From Lachnospiraceae bacterium (GTDB lineage Bacteria; Bacillota_A; Clostridia; Lachnospirales; Lachnospiraceae): a DNA stretch of 7,859 nucleotides. The stretch spans positions 1 to 7,859 of the forward strand of contig SFGN01000136.1 of assembly GCA_004556565.1 (NCBI GenBank), read 5' to 3'. Numbering within the stretch: position 1 is the stretch's first letter; every line of letters begins with the position of its first letter. The position numbers and the translations under genes are program-made. This document shows, in pieces, positions 1 through 5,286 of this stretch. Under the pieces are notes generated by a model, which ran no database searches, was not told the origin of the DNA, and saw nothing but the letters and a program-made list of their open reading frames with translations.

Positions 1-31
1 AATGAACTGGTTTATGTGTAGGGGGATGCTT

Positions 32-220
32 ATGAGATACCGGATTGAATACGCAGGTGGTCGGTGCTGTAATTTCGCCAACAGCCGGAAAGACCTTCTG
101 GAATGGCTGAAACTTTTAAAGGATGAAGAGATCACAGATATTCGGAAAATCTACAAGAACGGTGTGACAGATTCCGTACTTGAGAAGTACCAGAATTATC
201 TGGATAAGAATGCCGGATAA
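32..220 (+). CDS. Small hypothetical protein (62 aa)
   Basis: I do not recognise a named family. The product is a small soluble protein beginning MRYRIEYAGGRCC, with a likely beta-strand opening and then mostly helix (a DLLEWLKLLKDEEITDIRKI-like stretch), and no membrane segment or signal peptide. An in-frame ATG lies at position 2, but I chose ATG 32 because a run of five G (21-25) sits 6 bases before it as a ribosome binding site, and because the ten extra residues (MNWFMCRGML) look like leader noise. The next gene begins about 20 bases after the stop on the same strand, so the two are probably co-transcribed. Such small genes are common in conjugative and mobilizable elements of gut Bacillota; any role in the element is inference. 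Confidence 0.6.
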   Translation: MRYRIEYAGGRCCNFANSRKDLLEWLKLLKDEEITDIRKIYKNGVTDSVLEKYQNYLDKNAG

Positions 221-241
221 GGTAGAAAGGAATGTATGGGG

Positions 242-535
242 ATGAAAGAGGAAGCATTAAAGGAATTTGTGGATTTTATCATTCAGGAACGGATGCAGAA
301 AGCATTCAGCCAGATGAAAGCAGAAAAAGAGCCGGGCAGAGAAGACGGAATTGAGCGGAAGTATCAGGAGGCAGTTGCGTTGCTTCCACCGGATAAGGAA
401 CAGGCAGTCCGGGAATACTGTGATGCTATTTTTGATAGTGGGGCAGATGCCGAGCAGTTCTTTTATCGGCTGGGCCTTAAGGATGGAATCCGGTTGCATA
501 AGATTATAAAGGGCATCGTAAAGGAAATATCTTAA
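242..535 (+). CDS. Small helical hypothetical protein (97 aa)
   Basis: Unrecognised small, charged, almost entirely helical protein with no signal peptide or membrane span. It has an acidic/basic N-terminal helix (MKEEALKEFVDFIIQERM), a middle with LLPPDKEQAVREYCD, and a C-terminal segment (FFYRLGLKDGIRLHKIIKGI) that resembles the C-terminal helix of small uncharacterised clostridial proteins of the DUF6809 kind; that likeness is weak and from memory. Two in-frame ATGs compete, at 236 and 242. The AAAGGA at 226-231 is 4 bases from the first and 10 from the second; the second spacing matches the well-defined sites elsewhere in this window, so 242 is preferred. It follows the 62-aa gene with a gap of about 20 bases. 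No clear terminator with a T-run follows. Confidence 0.6.
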   Translation: MKEEALKEFVDFIIQERMQKAFSQMKAEKEPGREDGIERKYQEAVALLPPDKEQAVREYCDAIFDSGADAEQFFYRLGLKDGIRLHKIIKGIVKEIS

Positions 536-694
536 AAGCCGAAAAGTGTGTTACTTATTAAGTTGGTTGGACCGCTGTGTAGCGGATAGTACGCGCGGCA
601 TTGCGAGAGACCGGAATTTCTTCATCAAGAGGAATTCCTCCCCGGTTGTTAATATAAGGAGAAAACTTTTATCAAATGAAGAAGCAGGAACCTA
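536..694 (+). other. Structured intergenic stretch with two hairpins
   Basis: No gene is supported here. Two foldable segments are visible. A tight hairpin has arms CCGCT (572-576) and AGCGG (581-585) around a GTGT loop. A larger one pairs ACCGG (610-614) with CCGGT (642-646), followed inside by an 8-bp helix (615-622 with 629-636, including two G-T pairs) and a 6-base loop; five bases (637-641) bulge out on the 3' side. The 3' arm carries the perfect 12-bp palindrome GAGGAATTCCTC (629-640). What follows is TTGTTAATAT, not a clean T-run, so this may be a weak terminator for the upstream small genes or a structured RNA or protein-binding site. The function is unknown. Confidence 0.4.
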
Positions 695-722
695 TTGATT
701 TTCCACAGAAATAGGGTATACT
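695..722 (+). promoter_or_regulatory. Sigma-A type promoter of the tetR-surface protein operon
   Basis: TTGATT (695-700) and TATACT (717-722) are separated by 16 bases, close to the housekeeping consensus TTGACA-N17-TATAAT. Transcription would start near 729, leaving a leader of about 30 bases before the ATG at 760. No other convincing promoter is visible before the surface-protein gene, so both genes probably depend on it. Confidence 0.7.
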
Positions 723-736
723 TAATTCAGCACAAC

Positions 737-748
737 TGTTCTGGAACA
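737..748. promoter_or_regulatory. Candidate operator: interrupted palindrome TGTTC-TG-GAACA
   Basis: TGTTC and GAACA are perfect inverted arms around a 2-base centre. The site lies just downstream of the predicted transcription start and its right arm touches the AAGGGGG ribosome binding site (748-754) of the TetR gene. Position and symmetry suit autorepression by the adjacent regulator, but a 10-bp match is short and TetR operators are usually longer, so this is only a candidate. Confidence 0.3.
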
Positions 749-759
749 AGGGGGATTAA

Positions 760-1371
760 ATGGCGAATTACACAGAAGCACACTGGAACGAGAAAAAGGT
801 GAACCTGATGGAAATGTGTTTTAACGGCTTTACCGAGTTAGGACTGTACGGCACAGGTATCCGTTCATTGGCAAGGCATTGCGGGTATAACACTTCAATG
901 ATTTATACATATTTCAAGGACTTTGATGACCTGATTATCCAGTCCACCGCACACTGTATGGGCAAGATTGAGGATGAATTTATGGAGAAAGCCCCCACGG
1001 ATGTGGAGGACTTATGGCGGTTTATTGACGAGATACCATACTGGACCGCAGAGAAGCACGGGAAAAAATACAGGTTCATGTACCAAGTCTACACCCACCC
1101 GAAATACAGGGAGTACGGCAAGGAATTCTTTGCGGGTGTGGACCGGCGTTATACGGAATACGCAAAGGGCTTGGAGCCAAAGCTGGGGATCCCACACGAA
1201 AAAATCACACCGCTTATTTTTAATCTGGTCAGGGCCTGCGTACATTACGCACTGTTTGAGGATGAATTCTATATGAAATCCCAGATAGAATCGCTGAAGG
1301 ATACGCTCAGGTTTTATATTGAAAAGTATAGCCGCGGCGAAGCGGCGGGGAAAAAGGAGGAAACATTATGA
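760..1371 (+). CDS. TetR/AcrR-family transcriptional regulator
   Basis: DNA-binding regulator of 203 residues, a normal TetR length. The N-terminal helix-turn-helix spans roughly residues 14-58: the family pattern of a long first helix, then GTGIRSLARHCGYNTSMIYTYF, in which the recognition helix ends in the usual Y-x-Y-F and is followed by a KDFDDLI segment. Residues 60-190 are the helical ligand-binding and dimerisation half, rich in aromatic residues (YWTAEKHGKKYRFMYQVY), and cannot be assigned to a ligand. The ATG is well placed, 5 bases after AAGGGGG (748-754). The stop TGA overlaps the ATG of the surface-protein gene (ATGA, 1368-1371), so the two are translationally coupled; the regulator most likely controls its own operon and hence the surface protein. 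It carries no signal peptide and acts in the cytoplasm. Family assignment is firm; the effector and sites are unknown. Confidence 0.9.
   Translation: MANYTEAHWNEKKVNLMEMCFNGFTELGLYGTGIRSLARHCGYNTSMIYTYFKDFDDLIIQSTAHCMGKIEDEFMEKAPTDVEDLWRFIDEIPYWTAEKHGKKYRFMYQVYTHPKYREYGKEFFAGVDRRYTEYAKGLEPKLGIPHEKITPLIFNLVRACVHYALFEDEFYMKSQIESLKDTLRFYIEKYSRGEAAGKKEETL
1331..1360 (+). promoter_or_regulatory. GC hairpin followed by strong ribosome binding site of the surface-protein gene
   Basis: GCCGC (1331-1335) and GCGGC (1342-1346) can pair around a GGCGAA loop inside the last codons of the TetR gene. Eight bases later comes a perfect AAGGAGG (1354-1360), 7 bases before the ATG at 1368. The ribosome binding site itself is certain to be strong; whether the hairpin modulates coupling is a guess. 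Confidence 0.55.
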
Positions 1372-4300
1372 AAAAAAGGTTATTAAGCCTTGCAATGGCG
1401 CTGTGCATGGTACTGTCCTTACTGCCGGCAACAGCGTTTGCTGACGAAAATGCAGAAACACCTGTGTGTACATGCGAAGAAGCCTGCACGTTGGAAGAGA
1501 TGGACGCAGAGTGCCCGGTCTGTGGCGCAGAGGGGGCAACCGTGGAAAACTGCTGTAAGTATGCAGTACCTGCAACGGAAGCACAGCCAGAAGCAACAAC
1601 ACCGACGGAAGCACCGGTTTGTACCTGTGAAGAAGCCTGCACGGCGGAAGCCATGAACGCAGAGTGCCCTGTTTGCAGTGCAGAAGGTGCATCTGTGGAA
1701 GATTGCTGTAAGTATGTGGCACCTGAACAGGATGGGTCCACGGAAACAACAACACCGCCGGAAGTACCGGTTTGTTCCTGCGAAGATGCGTGTACGGCGG
1801 ATGCTATGGACGCAGAGTGCCCGGTCTGTGGCGCAGAGGGTGCAGTTTTGGAAAACTGTGGGAATTACATTGCACCTTCAGTGGAAGAGCAGGTAGAAGA
1901 AGTGGTCCAGATGGGAGCACCTGCAGGGGAAGAACCGGAGCTGACTGCCGTAGAAAAAGTGCAGGCTATGATCAATGCCCTGCCCACGGTGGAAGATCTG
2001 GAAGATGCAGACGATGAAACCGTGGATGAAGTTTATGCAGCCCTTCAGGATGTCTATGACGCACTGGATGAACTTAGTACGGAAGAACTGGATCAGATCA
2101 CTGGACTGGATAAACTGGCTGCTCTTATGGAGTGGTTTAACGGACAGGTGGCTGCTCTGGATGATGGTACGGTTACCACAGAAGAGGAACTGATAAATGC
2201 TGTCGCTGCCGCCAAATCCGGGGATACTATCACCTTGGGTGCCAATATAACCCTGACCAAAGATTTGGTTGTAAATTATCAGACAGTTGATACTATTAAC
2301 CTAACGCTCGATATGAATAATTACACTTTGAATGGCACCATAAAACTATATGCATGTATCTTTACAGTGATTGGAAAGTTGGATGCGGATGTGTATGCGA
2401 ATGCGAATTCGAATAATGGCTGGGTTATTAGTCAACTTTACGGGGGCACCTATGCCGGCAATGTGGTTGGTTATGGAGTAAATATTTTCAGTGGTACCTT
2501 CGAAAAAGAGATTTCTGGATCGAGTATTTATATACTTGGTGGTACTTTCCAAGATACAGTAGTTTGTGAGCGTGTGTATGGAGGGACTTTTCTGAAATCT
2601 TGCACGGTAAAAGAAACTCTTTTTGAAGGTATTTTTTATGGTGAATCCATCATAAATAGAGTAGCTTCGAAGGCTTATGCTGTAGAATATCTGAATTTTG
2701 ATAAAACAACGATAGCCATAGAATATCGAACTGAAGGGGATACTTTTTCGGGGGTTACGCCAAGCAGAAAGGGCTACATTTTTAATAAGGGCATATGGTA
2801 TATAATTGATGCAGATGGCAAATTGACAGGGAACTCATGTACACTTCCCGGTGCAATTCCTGCTGATAAATTCACTAATCGTAAAATTATCGCCTTTCCC
2901 GCTATGTGGGAGGCAAAATATTACACTGTTAAATTTAATACCAACGGCGGTGACAATAACATTAGCGACAAAACACATGTAAAATGGACAGATGACGTGC
3001 TTAAGTTTGTTAATGCTCCTACAAAAACAGGATATACCTTTAATGGATGGAAATGCGACGAAACGGGTGGAACTGTCACCGAAACCACAACCTATGGCGA
3101 CATTGATGTGGATGATAAGCTTGGAAGCATTACACTTACGGCACAATGGGCAGAAAAGGATGGATACTCTGTTACCCTTGATACAAACGGTGGAAATGCC
3201 ATTGAAAGTAAAACAGGCGTAAAATGGACAGATAAGGTGCTTGACGGTATCACTGATCCGGTAAAGGACGGCTGGGAATTTACCGGCTGGAAATACGGGG
3301 ATACAATCGTTAAGGCAGATACCACTTACGACAAACTTGCCTCTTCCGATACGGTTGAGAGTATCGAACTGACGGCACAGTGGAAAGATATTGCTGGACC
3401 AACAGGTGAAATCTGTATCGGTATAAATAAGTGGGAGGCGTTGCCGGATAACATTACTTTCGGTCTGTTCTTCAAGGATACCCAGACGGTAAAAATCACT
3501 GCAAGTGACAACAGCGGCGAAGCGGTTACCATAGGATACCTGATAACCGACAAAGCACTTTCTGATGGGGAACTCGCTGCAGCCACCTTTGACACATATG
3601 ATAGTGAATTCACCATTGCTCCTGATCGTGCGTGTGTGGTTTATGCAAAACTGGCGGACACAAGCGGCAATGTGGAATATATCAGTTCCAACGGAATTGT
3701 GCTGGATGCTACAGCCCCTGTTATTTCCGGTATCGAAGATGGCAAGACCTATTGCTCTTCACAGACGTTTACCGTTACAGAAACCTATCTGGATAAAGTA
3801 ACCGTAAACGGTGTGGAAGTGGCACTTGATGGAAGCAACCAGTATACACTTGACCCGGCAGAGGGGACACGGACGATTGCTGCCACGGATAAGGCAGGCA
3901 ATAAAGCCGAAATAACTGTGACCGTAAACGAAAGGCATACCTACGGCGAATGGCAGTCAAACGGTAACTCAACACACACACGCTATTGCATTGTTGAAGG
4001 CTGCAGCGTCCATGAAGACGGCAACTGCTCAGGCGGAAAGGCTACCTGCACAAGCAAGGGAGTCTGCGAATACTGCGGCAAAGAATACGGCGAAATCGAC
4101 AGCACAAACCATAACCTTGAAAAAGTGCCTGCAAAGGCAGCAACTGTAACCGAAACCGGAAACATAGAGTATTGGCAGTGTCAGGATTGCGGTGATATCT
4201 TCTCAGATCCGGACGGTAAGGATGAGATTGAGCTGGAAGACACAGTGACCGAAAAGCTCCCGCCCAAAATCATTAAGGGCAAAGGACAGAGCGTAACAGA

Positions 4301-4691
4301 AGGGGAAAAGAATGCATTGTCTTTCACATCCAATGCAGCGTTCAGCGATTTTATCCGGGTTGAGCTTGACGGTAAAACCCTCGATGATAAGAACTATTCC
4401 GCAAAGGAAGGAAGTACGGTTGTAACCCTGGATGCTGATTACGTTTCCACACTTCCAGCCGGTGAGCATACCATTGGTATTGTATCGGAAAGCGGTACTG
4501 CTTCTACAACATTTACCGTGAATGAGAAAGCTGACAGTACAGATTCCCCACAGGCAGGAACGAACAATACAAATACCCCGCAGACCGGGGATAACAGCCC
4601 CCTTGCATTGTGGATTGCACTTCTCTTTGTCAGTGGTGGTCTGCTGACTGTTATAGGAATTTACGGAAAAAAGAAAAAGTATAACAGATAA
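1368..4691 (+). CDS. LPXTG-type (PQTG) cell-wall-anchored multidomain surface protein
   Basis: Secreted 1107-residue protein of the adhesin-like kind common in gut Clostridia. In order: signal peptide (MKKRLLSLAMALCMVLSLLP, likely cleavage after AFA at 25); three Cys-rich repeats of 51 residues (about 32-170; spacing C-x-C-x3-C-x8-C-x2-C-x9-CC); an acidic helical segment (190-265); a beta-solenoid-like region (about 270-440) with five G-x-[TI]-[FY] rungs 14-16 residues apart; two InlB/Flg_new-type repeats (518-594, 600-672), each ending in TAQW, possibly preceded by a degenerate one; two Ig-like segments (about 677-780 and 783-856); a Cys-pair segment (857-965, with C900/C903 and C938/C941); an X2/Ig-like domain (967-1053); then TPQTGD (1070-1075), a hydrophobic span (1079-1099) and a KKKK tail. 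A sortase should attach it to peptidoglycan; none is encoded here. Coupled by ATGA to the TetR gene. The ligand is unknown. The AT-rich core (2250-2900) suggests a mosaic gene. Confidence 0.9.
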   Translation: MKKRLLSLAMALCMVLSLLPATAFADENAETPVCTCEEACTLEEMDAECPVCGAEGATVENCCKYAVPATEAQPEATTPTEAPVCTCEEACTAEAMNAECPVCSAEGASVEDCCKYVAPEQDGSTETTTPPEVPVCSCEDACTADAMDAECPVCGAEGAVLENCGNYIAPSVEEQVEEVVQMGAPAGEEPELTAVEKVQAMINALPTVEDLEDADDETVDEVYAALQDVYDALDELSTEELDQITGLDKLAALMEWFNGQVAALDDGTVTTEEELINAVAAAKSGDTITLGANITLTKDLVVNYQTVDTINLTLDMNNYTLNGTIKLYACIFTVIGKLDADVYANANSNNGWVISQLYGGTYAGNVVGYGVNIFSGTFEKEISGSSIYILGGTFQDTVVCERVYGGTFLKSCTVKETLFEGIFYGESIINRVASKAYAVEYLNFDKTTIAIEYRTEGDTFSGVTPSRKGYIFNKGIWYIIDADGKLTGNSCTLPGAIPADKFTNRKIIAFPAMWEAKYYTVKFNTNGGDNNISDKTHVKWTDDVLKFVNAPTKTGYTFNGWKCDETGGTVTETTTYGDIDVDDKLGSITLTAQWAEKDGYSVTLDTNGGNAIESKTGVKWTDKVLDGITDPVKDGWEFTGWKYGDTIVKADTTYDKLASSDTVESIELTAQWKDIAGPTGEICIGINKWEALPDNITFGLFFKDTQTVKITASDNSGEAVTIGYLITDKALSDGELAAATFDTYDSEFTIAPDRACVVYAKLADTSGNVEYISSNGIVLDATAPVISGIEDGKTYCSSQTFTVTETYLDKVTVNGVEVALDGSNQYTLDPAEGTRTIAATDKAGNKAEITVTVNERHTYGEWQSNGNSTHTRYCIVEGCSVHEDGNCSGGKATCTSKGVCEYCGKEYGEIDSTNHNLEKVPAKAATVTETGNIEYWQCQDCGDIFSDPDGKDEIELEDTVTEKLPPKIIKGKGQSVTEGEKNALSFTSNAAFSDFIRVELDGKTLDDKNYSAKEGSTVVTLDADYVSTLPAGEHTIGIVSESGTASTTFTVNEKADSTDSPQAGTNNTNTPQTGDNSPLALWIALLFVSGGLLTVIGIYGKKKKYNR
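1461..1877 (+). repeat. Three tandem 153-bp repeats encoding Cys-rich modules
   Basis: The first Cys codons fall at 1467, 1620 and 1773, exactly 153 bases apart. Each module carries CxC, then C, then CPVC, then a final CC, followed by a Thr/Pro/Glu linker (ATTPTEAP, TTTPPEVP). The third copy ends in NCGN instead of NCCK and so loses one Cys. Copies 1 and 3 share a 35-base identical stretch (1500-1534 and 1806-1840), while copy 2 is more diverged there. The modules could be disulfide-bonded or metal-binding; nothing here decides which. Confidence 0.85.
2439..2636 (+). repeat. Five degenerate beta-solenoid rung repeats in the surface protein
   Basis: Within the translated protein, YGGTY (residue 358), FSGTF (374), LGGTF (390), YGGTF (404) and FEGIF (419) recur every 14-16 residues with hydrophobic strands between them. 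This periodicity is what right-handed beta-helix or similar solenoid folds show. It follows a segment (GDTITLGANITLTKDLVV) of the type that opens pectate-lyase-like solenoids. DNA identity between rungs is low, so the repeat is seen at protein level only. Confidence 0.55.
2919..3383 (+). repeat. Two InlB B-repeat / Listeria-Bacteroides (Flg_new) repeats
   Basis: Residues 518-594 (YYTVKFNTNGG, then GYTFNGWK, ending TLTAQW) and 600-672 (YSVTLDTNGG, then GWEFTGWK, ending ELTAQW) show the family's strand, Gly-Gly turn, G-[YW]-x-F-x-GW and A-Q-W landmarks. Both copies include KT-x-VKWTD, encoded by the identical 15 bases GTAAAATGGACAGAT at 2979 and 3219. A weaker relative may precede them (RKGYIFNKGIWY to FPAMWE, residues about 465-515). 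The fold is a ubiquitin-like beta-grasp module typical of Gram-positive surface proteins. Confidence 0.8.
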
Positions 4692-4708
4692 AAGAATAAG
4701 TCATATTT

Positions 4709-4747
4709 AGCTCCTCTCTTCCGCATAGGTTGGGAGGAGTTTCTTAT
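4709..4747 (+). terminator. Intrinsic terminator of the tetR-surface protein operon
   Basis: About 18 bases after the stop, AGCTCCTCTC (4709-4718) pairs with GGGAGGAGTT (4732-4741, two G-T pairs) around a 13-base loop, followed by TTTCTTATT. A further outer pair, GAATAAG (4694-4700) with CTTATTC (4743-4749), could extend the structure and would melt to leave the T-rich tail. Confidence 0.75.
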
Positions 4748-4807
4748 TCCATGAAACTCAGAGAGGATGTAAAATAAAACTGAATATGACCGGTGAGGTC
4801 AAATATG

Positions 4808-4867
4808 AGAGCCGATGCGATTGGACTTTTTCCCAAAGAAGTGACAAAGTGTCGGCTCTTATTTTTT
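4808..4867 (+). terminator. Terminator-like branched hairpin with T-run
   Basis: AGAGCCGA (4808-4815) pairs perfectly with TCGGCTCT (4852-4859). Inside, ACTTTTT (4825-4831) pairs with AAGAAGT (4836-4842, one G-T pair) around the CCCA loop. The stem is followed by TATTTTTT (4860-4867). This is the shape of an intrinsic terminator for + strand transcription, yet the operon upstream already has one and no gene lies between, so it may end a small RNA, back up the first terminator, or insulate the transfer region. Confidence 0.55.
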
Positions 4868-4892
4868 GAAAAAATCCGATTTGAGGATTTTT
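4861..4892. terminator. AT-rich hairpin adjoining the branched hairpin
   Basis: AAAAATCC (4870-4877) pairs perfectly with GGATTTTT (4885-4892) around a 7-base loop, with A and T runs on either side; read on the minus strand the stem is also followed by a long T-run (complement of 4869-4874). ATTTTTTGAAAAAAT (4861-4875) is itself an odd-centred palindrome, so this stem competes with the T-run of the hairpin to its left. It could act as a terminator in the minus direction. Confidence 0.4.
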
Positions 4893-4968
4893 GAAAAACC
4901 GGGCGAAACGAAAATTCTGACAGATGGGACAGTGTCGGAAATTTCATTTTGTCCGGCGGGTGTACAGA

Positions 4969-5100
4969 GGGTGCTGAGTGCCGGTGGCACTCGTTTAGCA
5001 CCGACCGAAGCGGAGCGGAGACCGGCAGCTCCATGCTGGGGTTAAGGGGTGCTGAGCGCCAGTGGCGCTCGTTTAGCACCGACCGGAGCGAAGCGGAGAC
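4969..5100. repeat. Pair of 54-bp hairpin-forming direct repeats (period 78 bp)
   Basis: Units 4969-5022 and 5047-5100 match at 49 of 54 positions. Each folds into a long hairpin: outer arms GGTGCT and AGCACC, inner arms GAGTGCC/GGCACTC in unit 1 and GAGCGCC/GGCGCTC in unit 2, a 3-base loop, and a GTTT bulge on the 3' side. The two inner-arm differences (T to C and A to G) are paired with each other, so base pairing is kept. Each unit ends in a GC-rich tail (GACCG to GGAGAC) in which an A and a G are exchanged. A small CAGC/GCTG hairpin (5026-5038) sits in the 24-bp spacer. The pair stands just upstream of the predicted oriT and may bind transfer proteins or act as folded single-stranded DNA. 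Confidence 0.8.
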
Positions 5101-5134
5101 AAGCCCATTATCGGGTCAAGGGTGAAACGCCTTG

Positions 5135-5207
5135 CCCAGTGATTTGATGCCTGCGTCAAGTCGTACTGGGTATTATCTGGCGAATTGTGTTACCCAAAAC
5201 AGATAAT
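5135..5207 (+). other. oriT: Predicted origin of transfer (oriT) with nic site near 5189/5190
   Basis: Three mutually exclusive inverted repeats overlap here, about 80 bases before the relaxase gene. A: CCCAGT (5135-5140) with ACTGGG (5165-5170), enclosing TTGATG/CGTCAA (5144-5149, 5154-5159) around a CCTG loop. B: TGGGTA (5167-5172) with TACCCA (5191-5196). C: ATTATCTG (5172-5179) with CAGATAAT (5200-5207). The loop of C and the 3' edge of the loop of B contain TGTGTTA (5186-5192). MobV oriTs such as that of pMV158, as I recall them, have several exclusive hairpins and are cut in TGTG|TTA at a GpT step, so cleavage is predicted between G5189 and T5190. The neighbouring relaxase is of the matching family. 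Confidence 0.7.
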
Positions 5208-5286
5208 GGAAAGACCACAGAGAAGGGCAGAATGGGAAAAACAAAAATGAAAAAATGCAGAATGGATGAAAGGGGGAACCAGAAGA

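Larger units (their letters stand above)
4750..4968. other. Noncoding left part of the transfer region
   Basis: No gene is supported between the operon terminator and the paired hairpin repeats. The stretch contains a small hairpin (TGACC 4787-4791 with GGTCA 4797-4801), two larger hairpins listed separately, and short reading frames of 8 to 30 codons without good ribosome binding sites. No convincing promoter was found on either strand. Confidence 0.5.

Noticed and set aside
676..714. Twelve-codon frame (MKKQEPIDFPQK) between AAGGAG and the TetR promoter
   Set aside because: The ribosome binding site is 15 bases away, the frame overlaps the -35 box, and it ends before the predicted transcription start of the operon.
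1307..1755. Minus-strand frames opposite the start of the surface-protein gene
   Set aside because: They are antisense to the signal peptide and Cys-rich repeats and owe their openness to the repetitive codons of that gene.
4808..4859. Group II intron domain V look-alike (GAGCCG to CGGCTC)
   Set aside because: The length and internal loop do not fit the 34-base domain V, and no intron-encoded protein or other intron domains are present.
4787..4894. Two short frames (ATG 4787, 27 codons; ATG 4805, 29 codons) across the branched hairpin
   Set aside because: Both lack a convincing ribosome binding site and overlap each other within a hairpin structure; the DNA pairing explains the sequence better than coding.
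4922..5039. Open frame through the paired 54-bp repeats (78 bp is a multiple of three)
   Set aside because: Four of the five differences between copies would change amino acids, while two of the five exactly preserve base pairing; structure, not protein, appears to be kept.
5266..5286. Upstream ATG for the relaxase gene
   Set aside because: It has no ribosome binding site, whereas ATG 5287 follows GGGGG at a suitable distance and gives the expected N-terminus.
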